Source: Lachnospiraceae bacterium (GTDB lineage Bacteria; Bacillota; Clostridia; Lachnospirales; Lachnospiraceae). From it: 64,000 nucleotides of DNA. Of this stretch, positions 24,005 through 32,295 are shown in pieces. A model generated the notes under the pieces. That model saw only the letters and a program-made list of their open reading frames with translations. It had not been told where the DNA came from and ran no database searches. The stretch is taken from the NCBI GenBank assembly GCA_015057115.1, contig SVEZ01000004.1:1-64000 (forward strand), written 5' to 3'. The translations under genes were made by a program, and so were the position numbers. Numbering within the stretch: the stretch's first letter is position 1; each line of letters begins with the position of its first letter.

Positions 24005-26650
24005 TTAGTGCAAAGATTCTAACCGCTTGATAACCTCTTCCATCATCTGCTCATACTTGGCCAGCTTATCTTTTTCCTCCTGAATCTTAGCTTCCGGAGC
24101 CTTGCTTACGAATTTCTCGTTGTTCAACATGTTGTGAGAGCGGGCAAGCTCTTTTTCCAAACGCTCTTTTTCCTTGGTAAGACGCGCTTTTTCTTTTTCA
24201 AAGTCAATAAGCTCTGCCAAAGGAATATAACATACTGCGTCGGCAGTCACTACGGATACTGCATCCTCTGCTATACCGGTCTTTTCTGCCTGAATTACAA
24301 TCTCGCTGGCAGAAGCTAAGTTCTTGTAGCTGTTTTCAAAAGCGGCAAATGCATTTCTTGCTTCTTCCCTAGCAGCAACAATGATGACCTTTGCCTTCCG
24401 GCTTGGAGGAACATCCATACCGGTACGGGTATTACGGATACCGCGTACCAACTCTTTTACCATTTCAAACTGAGACTCGCACTCAGCAAAGTTCCATTCT
24501 TCCTTAAACTGTGGCCAGGAAGTCAGCATAATGCTTTCCTCTTCCGGAAGTAAAGTACAATAGATTTCTTCTGTAATAAATGGCATAAATGGGTGAAGCA
24601 GTTTCATAGCCTCGGAAAGTACCGTCTTCAAGGTCCAAAGAGTTGCATTGGCAGCCTTCGGATTTTCCTCTTTTGCCCAAAGCACCGGCTTACACATTTC
24701 GATGTACCAGTCACAGAATTCATCCCAGATAAAGTCATATACCTTGGTTAAGGCAATACCCAGTTCGAATTTATCCAGATTCTCGGTTAATTCTTTTACC
24801 AGTTTATTGAGCTTGCATAAAATCGCCTTATCCAGATTATTTAATTCGGAAAGCTTTGGTTCGGTAATGGGCTGTCCCTCTAAGTTCATCATGATGAAAC
24901 GGGATGCGTTCCAAACCTTGTTGGCAAAGTTGCGGCTTGCTTCCATCTTCTCATCACGGAAACGCATATCATTACCCGGTGCATTTCCGGTCAAAAGTGC
25001 CATACGCAGCGCATCGGCGCCGTACTGGTCGATTACTTCCAGAGGATCGATTCCGTTTCCTAAGGATTTACTCATCTTTCTTCCCTGGGAATCACGAACC
25101 AGACCATGAATCAAAACCGTGTGGAACGGACATTTTCCGGTATGCTCATATCCGGAAACAACCATACGGATTACCCAGAAAATAATAATATCGTAACCGG
25201 TAACCAGCACATCTGTCGGATAATAGTATTTTAATTCCTCGGTTTCCTTCGGCCAGCCAAGAGTAGAGAATGGCCACAATGCAGAGGAGAACCAGGTGTC
25301 CAAGGTATCCGGATCCTGTTCAAAATGGTTCTTACCACACTTTGGACAAACAGTCGGTGCTTCCTTTGCTACTACGATTTCGCCACAATCCTGGCAATAG
25401 TAAGCCGGAATCCGGTGTCCCCACCACAACTGACGGCTAATGCACCAGTCACGCATGCCTGCCAGCCAGTTTAAATAAATCTTGGAATAGTTTTCCGGTA
25501 CAAATTTCAAGTCACCGTTGTCGATAGCCTTAATCGCCGGTTTTACCAATTCATCCATTTTTACGAACCACTGTGGTTTTGCCATTGGCTCAATGGTGGT
25601 CTTACAACGATCGTGGGTTCCAACGTTGTGGGAATGGTCAACGATTTTTACCAAAAGCCCCTGTTCTTTCAAATCCTCAACCATGGCTTTTCTGGCTTCG
25701 TAACGATCCATGCCCGCATACTTGCCGGCTTTCTCATTCATGGTGGCATCATCGTTCATAACGTTGATTTCTTCTAAGTTATGACGTTTTCCAACCTCGA
25801 AATCGTTGGGGTCGTGAGCCGGTGTAATCTTAACGCAACCGGTTCCGAATTCCATATCTACATATTCATCTGCTACGATTGGAATCTCTCTACCAACCAA
25901 AGGCAGAATCGCCTTTTTACCTATTAAGTGTTTGAAACGCTCATCCTTCGGATTAACGGCAATAGCGGTATCACCAATCATGGTTTCCGGACGGGTAGTG
26001 GCAATCTCTACGAACTCATCGGAATCCTTAATGGGATAATTGATGTGCCAAAAATGTCCTGACTGTTCTTCATGTTCAACCTCTGCATCGGAAATGGATG
26101 TCTTACATACAGGACACCAGTTTACAATACGATTGCCCTTGTAAATAAGTCCCTTCTTATGCAGATCAACAAAGGTTTCCGCAACCGCATCGGAGCATCC
26201 CTCATCCATGGTAAAACGCTGTCTTTCCCAGTCGGCGGCAGCTCCCATTTTCTTAAGCTGGCCTACGATGCGACCGGCATATTCATCCTTCCACTCCCAG
26301 GCACGCTTTAAAAAGCCTTCCCGTCCAAGCTCGTTCTTATCAATGCCCTGTTCCTTTAAGGTCTTGATAATCTTAACCTCGGTTGCAATGGCTGCATGAT
26401 CGGTTCCCGGCTGCCATAATGTGTTGAAGCCCTGCATCTTTTTATAGCGGATTAAAGTATCCTGCATCGCATTATCCAGCGCATGTCCCATGTGAAGCTG
26501 GCCGGTAATGTTTGGCGGCGGCATCACAATGGTGAAGGGCTTTCTGTCATAATCTACTTCGGAATGGAAGTATCCATTCTCTTCCCATTTTTTGTACAGT
26601 CTTTCCTCAAGTCCCTGAGGATCATAGGTTTTTGCAAGTTCTTTGCTCAT
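24005..26650 (-). CDS. valS: Valyl-tRNA synthetase
   Basis: This 881-residue class I synthetase charges tRNA-Val. The HIGH-type motif PPNITGQLHMGHALDN lies near residue 45 and the KMSKS motif GRKMSKSLGNG near residue 525. Cysteine pairs CPVCKTS and CQDCGE...CPKCGK form zinc sites. The C-terminal 60 residues are the charged coiled-coil arm typical of ValS. The ATG follows GGAGGTG. A valine T-box leader lies upstream, but about 250 bp separate its terminator from the start, and a long-hairpin repeat fills part of that gap. Confidence 0.97.
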   Translation of the reverse strand: MSKELAKTYDPQGLEERLYKKWEENGYFHSEVDYDRKPFTIVMPPPNITGQLHMGHALDNAMQDTLIRYKKMQGFNTLWQPGTDHAAIATEVKIIKTLKEQGIDKNELGREGFLKRAWEWKDEYAGRIVGQLKKMGAAADWERQRFTMDEGCSDAVAETFVDLHKKGLIYKGNRIVNWCPVCKTSISDAEVEHEEQSGHFWHINYPIKDSDEFVEIATTRPETMIGDTAIAVNPKDERFKHLIGKKAILPLVGREIPIVADEYVDMEFGTGCVKITPAHDPNDFEVGKRHNLEEINVMNDDATMNEKAGKYAGMDRYEARKAMVEDLKEQGLLVKIVDHSHNVGTHDRCKTTIEPMAKPQWFVKMDELVKPAIKAIDNGDLKFVPENYSKIYLNWLAGMRDWCISRQLWWGHRIPAYYCQDCGEIVVAKEAPTVCPKCGKNHFEQDPDTLDTWFSSALWPFSTLGWPKETEELKYYYPTDVLVTGYDIIIFWVIRMVVSGYEHTGKCPFHTVLIHGLVRDSQGRKMSKSLGNGIDPLEVIDQYGADALRMALLTGNAPGNDMRFRDEKMEASRNFANKVWNASRFIMMNLEGQPITEPKLSELNNLDKAILCKLNKLVKELTENLDKFELGIALTKVYDFIWDEFCDWYIEMCKPVLWAKEENPKAANATLWTLKTVLSEAMKLLHPFMPFITEEIYCTLLPEEESIMLTSWPQFKEEWNFAECESQFEMVKELVRGIRNTRTGMDVPPSRKAKVIIVAAREEARNAFAAFENSYKNLASASEIVIQAEKTGIAEDAVSVVTADAVCYIPLAELIDFEKEKARLTKEKERLEKELARSHNMLNNEKFVSKAPEAKIQEEKDKLAKYEQMMEEVIKRLESLH

Positions 26651-26697
26651 ATTCGCACCTCCGAAATATTGTTTGCGAGAGCACCTTTCCTCTTACG

Positions 26698-26819
26698 TGG
26701 TGTGTATTCTCAACGCAAGGTCGCTTTCGCTTCGTTGCATGCGTAACGGTACTATGATTTTCCTTCGAAAAATCAAGTGCCGACGCCCGCAAAAACCTTG
26801 CTCTTGAGAATACACACCA
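26698..26819. repeat. Long-hairpin repeat, copy E2, inside the valS leader
   Basis: Outer arms TGGTGTGTATTCTCAA (26698-26713) and its complement (26804-26819) are perfect; an inner pair GCAAGGT / ACCTTGC (26715-26721, 26795-26801) follows. The core GCGTAACGGTAC (26741-26752) and AAGTGCCGACGC (26775-26786) matches copies at 1250-1384 and 48306-48456. It lies in the transcribed leader between the T-box terminator and the valS start. Confidence 0.75.
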
Positions 26820-26900
26820 TGCAATACCCCAGTCGCACAAACAACATTAGGGAGGTGCTCATATACTTCTTCTTGAGTCCTCGGGGGCTTCTTCCTACAT

Positions 26901-26939
26901 ATAAGAAACGCCCTTACAGAGGACTTCTCTGTAAGGGCG
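26901..26939 (-). terminator. Regulated terminator of the valS T-box
   Basis: A 13-bp stem (26909-26921 with 26927-26939) is followed on the minus strand by TTTCTTAT. Its 5' side follows the T-box motif, as expected for T-box transcription attenuation. Confidence 0.9.
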
Positions 26940-27198
26940 TGTTATCGCGGTACCACCTTACTTACGCATCGAAATGCGCTTCTCATTGGGTTCTGTAACG
27001 GGAACTCCCGGAGTGCCCTACTTCGATACTCTGGCAATACGGCTCAGACCGTCACCTCCAGTGCATGGTTCAGACATCGGCTCAAAAGCTACCTTCCATA
27101 TCCTTCCCTGAGATCTCCTTACAGCCGGTGAGAGATCCTCTCTGACAGCCTCCGGATATGTACTCCTCTTTATCACAGCTTTTAAAGATATAACTATA
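26901..27198 (-). promoter_or_regulatory. Valine T-box riboswitch
   Basis: The leader holds the conserved T-box sequence AAGGTGGTACCGCG (minus strand, 26959-26946), whose TGGT pairs with the ACCA end of uncharged tRNA-Val. Stem I starts near 27170 with GAGGAGTA, the AGTA loop-E motif; CATATCC / GGATATG pair above the specifier loop. The 3' side then reads GAAG-GTA-G, giving a GUA valine specifier at 27090-27092. Uncharged tRNA-Val would stabilise the antiterminator and allow valS transcription. The range ends at the terminator. Confidence 0.92.
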
Positions 27199-27204
27199 AA
27201 AATC

Positions 27205-27233
27205 AGTATAGCCCTTTTGCATTGAAATTGCAA
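27205..27233 (-). promoter_or_regulatory. Promoter of the valS T-box leader
   Basis: On the minus strand TTGCAA (27228-27233) and TATACT (27205-27210) are separated by 17 bp. It starts just after the stop of the gene at 27242-27598. Confidence 0.7.
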
Positions 27234-27241
27234 GAAGAAAA

Positions 27242-27598
27242 TCATCGCCTAATAATAGCAATTTGGTTTTCGTCGCTATATACAATGTCATCATTGCATT
27301 TATCTATATTTTTAGACATTACTCTGTAGCCAACTTTTTTCATAAGCTTATTTATATCGATTAGATAAGGCTCTATCTTTTCATTTCCAATATCTGTAAA
27401 ATAGAAATCAGCTTGCGTACCATCCGGTAGCTTGGGACTAATCAACCAGTCGTTATCAAACAAATTATCCAATACCATATTCAACTTTGTAAAATCTTCT
27501 TTATCAAGATCAAACAAAGCATTTAACGGATACGCAGACCCCCGAAATAAACCGCCTACACATCCTTGCTTATCATATACTTCATATCTGTAATACAT
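27242..27598 (-). CDS. Unknown protein, 118 residues
   Basis: The family is not recognised. The ATG follows AAAGGGG. The product is acidic, without signal peptide or membrane segments, and begins MYYRYEVYDKQGCVGGLFRG; the rest alternates charged and hydrophobic residues and ends IVYSDENQIAIIRR. The YEVYDKQG and GLFRG pattern suggests a small beta-rich domain. It is more AT-rich than its neighbours. It stands alone: the valS promoter follows its stop directly and more than 130 bp separate it from the next gene upstream. Confidence 0.65.
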   Translation of the reverse strand: MYYRYEVYDKQGCVGGLFRGSAYPLNALFDLDKEDFTKLNMVLDNLFDNDWLISPKLPDGTQADFYFTDIGNEKIEPYLIDINKLMKKVGYRVMSKNIDKCNDDIVYSDENQIAIIRR

Positions 27599-27674
27599 AA
27601 AAACCCCTTTATCATAGCCTTTTTAAATAACTTTGGAGCATAGTATAGTCGATTTTTTCCCACAACGCAAGAGG

Positions 27675-27703
27675 AGACGTGAAAAAATTTCACGTCCCTC
27701 TTT
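27675..27703. terminator. Hairpin after the small membrane gene pair
   Basis: GAGGAGACGTGAAA and TTTCACGTCCCTC pair with a single bulge around an AAA loop. It lies between the genes ending at 27737 and starting at 27598. The flanking T-runs are short, so terminator function is only suggested. Confidence 0.4.
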
Positions 27704-27736
27704 AGCATACACAATAGTAAATGATATGGAAAACTA

Positions 27737-28051
27737 CTAAGCTTTTTTACGGGTAAGAGCTCTGTGCACAGAACCCTTCGGATCTGTAATCAACAATCTT
27801 ACAACCCAGATTACAAGTCCCAATGCAACTACGGAAAGTCCTAAAAATGCATCATTTAACATATCCGCTGCTGCCGGAGTAAAATACTCCTCATGCAATT
27901 CTGCATATTCATAAATTGCATCTACAAGCCACATAATGGAAGCACCCCAATACATGAACAGTAAAATGCCAAGCTTCATATTATCGTCCTTGCGGTTATA
28001 CCAAACCACAGTGGAAATCACTGCTGCAAATACGGTAATTAATAAAGTCAT
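27737..28051 (-). CDS. Three-helix membrane protein, unknown function
   Basis: This 104-residue protein has three hydrophobic helices (about residues 1-17, 26-45 and 67-88) and a basic C-terminus ending ALTRKKA. A glutamate- and tyrosine-rich loop EYAELHEEYFTPAAAD lies between helices 2 and 3. The ATG follows a strong AAGGAGG. It is 22 bp after the gene at 28074-28472 and shares its promoter and leader, so the two products probably act together in the membrane. No family is recognised. Confidence 0.7.
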   Translation of the reverse strand: MTLLITVFAAVISTVVWYNRKDDNMKLGILLFMYWGASIMWLVDAIYEYAELHEEYFTPAAADMLNDAFLGLSVVALGLVIWVVRLLITDPKGSVHRALTRKKA

Positions 28052-28073
28052 TTTTCATTTCCTCCTTATGCCA

Positions 28074-28472
28074 CTACATAAAACGTGCTGCGTTTCTTCC
28101 AACAGGGCGTTTTACGATGGCATCTGCCGCTTTACACATACCCAGCCAAACTACAGTAATCAACGCCGCCATAGTAACACCTACGGTTGCCATTTCGTGG
28201 AACATCTCCGCCGCATCCGCCGGATCCGACATTGCCGTTAAAAATGGGAACCAGGGCACTACTTCTCCATGCCATACATGCTCAAATGCCAGTAAAACAG
28301 CGCCTCCCCATAACATATAGGTAAGCCATTTTAACTTTCTGCTCAAGGGAACCTTTACTTCGATTTCCTTTGCAACACCGGTCTCAATTGCCTGTAATTC
28401 TTTCTTTTCTTCAGCCTTTTCTACTGCAGTTACAACAACTGCCTCTGCTGCTGATACTAAAAAACAAGCCAT
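28074..28472 (-). CDS. Two-helix membrane protein, unknown function
   Basis: The ATG at 28470-28472 follows AAGAAGGAGG; an in-frame ATG at 28544 would place the leader terminator inside the coding region and is rejected. The 132-residue product has an N-terminal hydrophobic stretch (ACFLVSAAEAVVVTAV), a charged linker rich in E and K, and two membrane helices near residues 51-65 and 98-114 separated by EHVWHGEVVPWFPF. With the gene at 27737-28051 it forms a two-gene operon behind a structured leader and a perfect consensus promoter. No family is recognised. Confidence 0.7.
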   Translation of the reverse strand: MACFLVSAAEAVVVTAVEKAEEKKELQAIETGVAKEIEVKVPLSRKLKWLTYMLWGGAVLLAFEHVWHGEVVPWFPFLTAMSDPADAAEMFHEMATVGVTMAALITVVWLGMCKAADAIVKRPVGRNAARFM

Positions 28473-28617
28473 TTTTCCTCCTCCTTCTTCCTTTTGACAT
28501 AAAAAAAGCGTACACTTTCCCTCTAGGAAAATGTACGCCTTCATGACATACTTATAAATTCAAAAAACTGTTTATCCTGCGCCTTAGGCACAGCATTTGA
28601 TAAGCTTCTGCTTACCA
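28473..28617 (-). ncRNA. Structured 5' leader, candidate riboswitch or attenuator
   Basis: From the predicted start near 28617 the minus-strand transcript forms GGTAAGC-AGAA-GCTTATC, then CTGTGCC-TAA-GGCGCAG, a linker with ACAGTTTTTTG, and a terminator hairpin with a T7 tail at about 28500-28536, 30 nt before the coding start. Leader, terminator and ribosome binding site follow the layout of a transcription-attenuating riboswitch. The sequence does not match the classes I can recall (T-box, purine, preQ1, c-di-GMP, fluoride, guanidine, SAM, glycine), so the ligand is unknown. Confidence 0.5.
28500..28536 (-). terminator. Leader terminator before the small membrane operon
   Basis: The stem GCGTACATTTTCC / GGAAAGTGTACGC with a 5-nt loop is followed by TTTTTTTATG on the minus strand. 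It lies inside the 5' leader, downstream of the promoter and upstream of the ribosome binding site. Confidence 0.8.
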
Positions 28618-28623
28618 ATCCAT

Positions 28624-28652
28624 ATTATATCGGATAGATGTATTTCTGTCAA
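28624..28652 (-). promoter_or_regulatory. Perfect consensus sigma-A promoter
   Basis: On the minus strand TTGACA (28647-28652) and TATAAT (28624-28629) are separated by 17 bp. Both boxes equal the consensus, which is the strongest promoter noticed in the window. It begins within a few bases of the methyltransferase stop. Confidence 0.85.
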
Positions 28653-28658
28653 GTACTC

Positions 28659-29489
28659 TTATTTCGTTTTTGGTTTCCAAATCAAAAGTCCCATATTCAT
28701 TTGTGACTCATCCTGTAAATGTCCATCCACCTGATGTTTTTCAAAAAAATCCGTCACAAAGGATTGAATTTGTGCTTCCTCCATGCCAAAAATTTTGAAA
28801 TACACCTTGTAATTCTCCAATAATTCCGGAAGAGAGGATTGATATTCCCGGTGTGATGACTCTTCGTAAGTCTCTACACTTCTCCCTAAAGCTTTTAATA
28901 CATCCAGGTAGATACTGTATTCCGTCACCATTCCTTCCGGTTTCAACTTAAGTTCTTCCATCATCATCTTACGATACTTGTCATAAGAGCCTTTCTGAAC
29001 CGTATGGATTACACAATAGTCCTTTGTCAGTCCCTCCATCCGCTTTAACTCTTCCAAATTACAAATGGCCGGACACAAGGAAGTAAAAACCAAATCAAAG
29101 CTCTCCAGGGTTTCAAAATCCTCCCAGGCTACGCTTTTTTCCTCCACATTCTGAATTTCGCAGTTTTCCAACCGCTCCCTTAACACTGCAATGGCCGCTT
29201 CGTTACAATCAATGGCTGTAACGGACTTACAGTGTTTTGCCATCTGCAGCGTATAATATCCGGTACCGCAACCAATGTCCAGCACCTTACTATCCTTGTT
29301 AAGTATTCCTTTTTTCACCAGTTCACGAATTATGCCCGCCTCTTCTTTAGGCAGTGCAAAGCTTTTTCCAAGCTGGCTTTCATAAATACCGGTATAATAG
29401 GGCTCCCACAAGGCCCCTCTTTTTTTCCGCTCCTCCACCGTCCCGTAACGGTAGGTAGCTTCCCACTTTTTACATAATTCTTCTAACAT
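28659..29489 (-). CDS. SAM-dependent class I methyltransferase
   Basis: This 276-residue protein has the class I SAM-binding motif VLDIGCGTGYYTLQMA near residues 65-80 and the following acidic strand AIDCNEAAI, with LVFTSLCPAIC as motif IV-like segment. The substrate cannot be read from the sequence; small-molecule methyltransferases of this type are common in Lachnospiraceae. The start codon overlaps the end of the secreted-protein gene at 29470-30393 by 20 nt, so it is translationally coupled to it, an unusual pairing of a cytoplasmic enzyme with exported proteins. Confidence 0.85.
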   Translation of the reverse strand: MLEELCKKWEATYRYGTVEERKKRGALWEPYYTGIYESQLGKSFALPKEEAGIIRELVKKGILNKDSKVLDIGCGTGYYTLQMAKHCKSVTAIDCNEAAIAVLRERLENCEIQNVEEKSVAWEDFETLESFDLVFTSLCPAICNLEELKRMEGLTKDYCVIHTVQKGSYDKYRKMMMEELKLKPEGMVTEYSIYLDVLKALGRSVETYEESSHREYQSSLPELLENYKVYFKIFGMEEAQIQSFVTDFFEKHQVDGHLQDESQMNMGLLIWKPKTK

Positions 29490-30393
29490 ACGCGCTCCTT
29501 CCGATTACCGTAGACAGCAATTTGCAAGCCGCATAGCTGTTCATGGTGAGTTTATCATCCACACCGTACTTATCTTCACTAAAGTGCATTCCTCTTCCAC
29601 CTGCGACGGTATCAGCACTACGACTACTCTTCCACTGATTATCCGTATTATTAACAGATTGCACGAAGTGATATTTCCAAGCACCGTTTGTCTTCCCACG
29701 CCAGTAGTAGTTCACGCTGACCTTGGCATCCTTCTTAACATCCCACTCTACCGGGATGTTATATCGTGTTTCCCAGTCCGCATAACAATGTTCTGCCCAC
29801 CCAGTATCTCCTTTATACTTTGTACCGGTCCTGCTCATCTGTTCCCAGTTCTTACATACAGAAGTAAACGGTGCGCCACCACGCCATCCCTGTAACCAGC
29901 CTTGAAGCCAAATCTGTGTTTTTCCAGCCTCAAGGTCAATTCCGTTTTTCTTTGCATAGTATTTCACGGTTTTAAAGGGGATTTTGAACTTCGTAATAAC
30001 CTTACTACCGTCAGTCTTATCCTGTTTCCATCCGGATTTTAACTTAAAGCCGTTATTATATACGGAAGCCTTCTGGGAGCCGCGTCCACCACGACCTGCC
30101 AACTGTGGCTCCTCCGTTTTATAGTCAGTGATATAATACCCCACCGTACGCCATGTGGTACCGGTTGTATGCTTTGTAGCTTCAAGGGTAAACGTTAAAA
30201 TCACTTCACCCGTTTCGGGATCCGTTGTGATTTTCGGTGGATCAATAAACCCATCTACCTGTTGCTTTTCTACGTTATGAGCTGAGACACGAATTGTGCC
30301 AACATAATTTACAGGTGGTAGCAACATGCATATAATCAAAAGAAAAAGAAGACGTTGTTTCCATTTTTTATTGTTAGTCTCAAAACCTTTCAT
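29470..30393 (-). CDS. Secreted protein, unknown function
   Basis: This 307-residue protein starts with a basic stretch and a hydrophobic core (LLFLLIICMLLPPVNYVG), a Sec signal peptide. The mature part is rich in aromatic residues, lysine and threonine with motifs such as WLQGWLQGWRGG and HFSEDKYGVDD; it has an extracellular, beta-rich look and few cysteines. The family is not recognised. It lies 19 bp after the SLH-like gene and overlaps the methyltransferase gene, so all three probably form one operon. Confidence 0.75.
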   Translation of the reverse strand: MKGFETNNKKWKQRLLFLLIICMLLPPVNYVGTIRVSAHNVEKQQVDGFIDPPKITTDPETGEVILTFTLEATKHTTGTTWRTVGYYITDYKTEEPQLAGRGGRGSQKASVYNNGFKLKSGWKQDKTDGSKVITKFKIPFKTVKYYAKKNGIDLEAGKTQIWLQGWLQGWRGGAPFTSVCKNWEQMSRTGTKYKGDTGWAEHCYADWETRYNIPVEWDVKKDAKVSVNYYWRGKTNGAWKYHFVQSVNNTDNQWKSSRSADTVAGGRGMHFSEDKYGVDDKLTMNSYAACKLLSTVIGRSAYVRRIM

Positions 30394-30412
30394 TTCACAC
30401 TCTCCAAGCTCT

Positions 30413-31576
30413 TTAATAGCCAGCCTTTACAAAAGAGCTTCCGCTAACCTTCATTTCTCCACTAGTTAAAAAGCATACTGGCACATCTATAACCAGATTT
30501 GTCCATGTACGATTTTTAAGCCCCGGGATATAGGTATTCACCCCCTGGATTAATTCATTCTGATCGTTGCTGTCTGCGGATACTACTTGCTTAGCATCTA
30601 CACGAAAACGAACAAGACATCTTAAATAGTAATCTGCTGTATCACTGCAATACAAACCGGAGGGCTCCACAACGATTTTGGAAGATTTAATCTTTGTTTT
30701 CGCTGCCTTTGCCCACCGACGGTATGCTTTTATCTCCGGCATTACTAATTCACTGCTTCCGGCATAGGTTTCGCATAAGGTTCTGGCCCACTTATTAAAG
30801 TCCGTGGATTTGTAGTTATAGTTTAAGCGACACTTTAAGTTGGTAGCAATCACTTTTTCCCATGTTTCCCAGTTGGAAAGCATTTCTTTATATACATTTC
30901 CGGTTTGTGTTTCTTTGGGATTTCTGGAGGCGGCTGGCCGTCCATCTAGATAATTATCATAATCAAATTTGATTTCATAAAAGGAATTGGGAAAGCTAGC
31001 CAGAATATAAGGGAACTGCTTATAGTTCTTAGGGAGGTTGGTCTTTCTAGTAACCTGACCGTCCCAAGTAAGCTTGATTCTGGATTTCTTATTCTTTAAT
31101 CTCTTAATAAAGAGATTAGCATCAGAAAGAAGGACTTTAGATTTAGGAGAAAGTTTACGGCTCTGAGAATACTTACCATTGCTCTTACCAATCATAATGC
31201 CCTTGATAAAACAAATGGTAAGGTCTTTTTTCATCTGCTTGTTGGAAGCTTTCTTACGATCAGAAATACGGCCATAAGAAACGACTCTGTCATAGAAATC
31301 AGCATCATACTTTGCCCCATTCAAAAGATCGTCAGCGCGACGTAACATTTGAGCAGCTCTCTGGTATGTAAGGAAGCTGTTTTTTAAGAAGTCTTTTTCC
31401 TCGTCAGAAAGGACACTTTCCCCAACAACCTTCTCAATCATGGAATCAAACTTTAAAGCCTTAATGTTCTTGGTAGCAGCCTGAGCAGAATTGACGCCAG
31501 CAGGAAGTACCGAAATGGTTAAAGCAGCAATTAAGGTAACTGCAGTAACAGTGAAAAGTTTCTTAATGTTCTTCAT
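30413..31576 (-). CDS. Secreted protein with an SLH-like segment
   Basis: This 387-residue protein has a clear signal peptide (AVTLIAALTISVLPAG, cleavage near AQA-A, residue 34). Residues about 115-155 read ICFIKGIMIGKSNGKYSQSRKLSPKSK, which resembles the core of an S-layer homology domain (a G-x-IGK then Y-P/Q-x-R-x-L-S pattern), suggesting attachment to the cell wall. Only one such segment is seen, whereas functional SLH anchors usually have three. The remainder is rich in Lys, Tyr and Trp and is not recognised. It is the first gene of the three-gene unit to 28659. Confidence 0.7.
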   Translation of the reverse strand: MKNIKKLFTVTAVTLIAALTISVLPAGVNSAQAATKNIKALKFDSMIEKVVGESVLSDEEKDFLKNSFLTYQRAAQMLRRADDLLNGAKYDADFYDRVVSYGRISDRKKASNKQMKKDLTICFIKGIMIGKSNGKYSQSRKLSPKSKVLLSDANLFIKRLKNKKSRIKLTWDGQVTRKTNLPKNYKQFPYILASFPNSFYEIKFDYDNYLDGRPAASRNPKETQTGNVYKEMLSNWETWEKVIATNLKCRLNYNYKSTDFNKWARTLCETYAGSSELVMPEIKAYRRWAKAAKTKIKSSKIVVEPSGLYCSDTADYYLRCLVRFRVDAKQVVSADSNDQNELIQGVNTYIPGLKNRTWTNLVIDVPVCFLTSGEMKVSGSSFVKAGY

Positions 31577-31707
31577 CTTTTTCTTCTCCTTTTAAAATAT
31601 ACAGTTCTTCGATACGTTATTATTTTACTCCATCATCTTAGCATAATTCTCGCGGTCATTCCATTTTGGGGATATATGAAAATGTGTACTTTTCCGTACA
31701 CCATTAG

Positions 31708-31830
31708 CCTTCAACTGCTTGTCTACTTTTAATCCGACTTTGCTCATCTGTCAAGGACAAAGCCTCCGGTGCTGTAGCCTCCTTGACAGATGAACGAAGT
31801 CGGATATTTCTGCACTCAAGCAGTTGAAGG
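31708..31830. repeat. Nested three-arm hairpin, element E5
   Basis: Three successive arm pairs form one long hairpin: CCTTCAACTGCTTG (31708-31721 with 31817-31830), ATCCGACTT (31732-31740 with 31797-31805) and CATCTGTCAAGGA (31745-31757 with 31780-31792), with a 22-nt loop. It does not contain the GTAC core of the other long hairpins. Confidence 0.7.
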
Positions 31831-32170
31831 ATTATTCTGCGCATTTGCGCTGTGTTAGTTTTTTATAGTTGTCTCAATTGCTGAAATGTGCTCTCTGTGC
31901 TCCGCCATGTCAGCTCCATCCCATGGCTTGTGTAGTCATAGCAGCTGAATCGGCGCCAACGCTGTCTAAACTGTGTCCTACGCCTATTTTCTTTTGACGT
32001 CTCGGCGGAAAGTGTGTCCTACATTCACACCGCGCCGTGGATTTCTTTCATGCTCGTCGGTATTTGTGTCAATCCTGTTTCATATGGCGAGTGTTCCAGA
32101 GCTGCGTCGGCGGTTTTCATTTTTCCATCACATATCACGGCGATTTTTTTTTAAAAATCGCCGCCATAAC

Positions 32171-32295
32171 CACTCTTTTCACACTTTCCGCCGTCTCGCC
32201 ACAGTCCGTGCCCTGCATTCCATACCCTAATCGCCGCTAGAGGCACTCTTTTCACTCTTTCCGCCGTCTCACCACAGATAACGCCCTGCATTCCC
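32171..32295. repeat. Pair of about 51-bp direct repeats
   Basis: Copies at 32171-32221 and 32244-32295 share CACTCTTTTCAC-CTTTCCGCCGTCTC, then CCACAG, then GCCCTGCATTCC, with a few differences. They are separated by 22 bp. Confidence 0.65.

Noticed and set aside
24005-24040. Terminator after valS
   Set aside because: No stable stem with T-run could be seen after the stop; the A/T-rich sequence there is not convincing.
27073-27075. GUC as valine specifier of the T-box
   Set aside because: GUA at 27090-27092 lies directly opposite the AGTA motif below the CATATCC/GGATATG stem, which is where the specifier belongs.
28470-28544. In-frame upstream start at 28544 for the small membrane gene
   Set aside because: It would translate the leader terminator hairpin and has no ribosome binding site, whereas 28472 follows AAGGAGG.
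31745-31792. Cyclic di-GMP riboswitch-like AAAGCCTCCGG string in the E5 loop
   Set aside because: The string alone is short; the surrounding perfect hairpin does not match the two-helix fold of that riboswitch, and no gene follows it in the right place.
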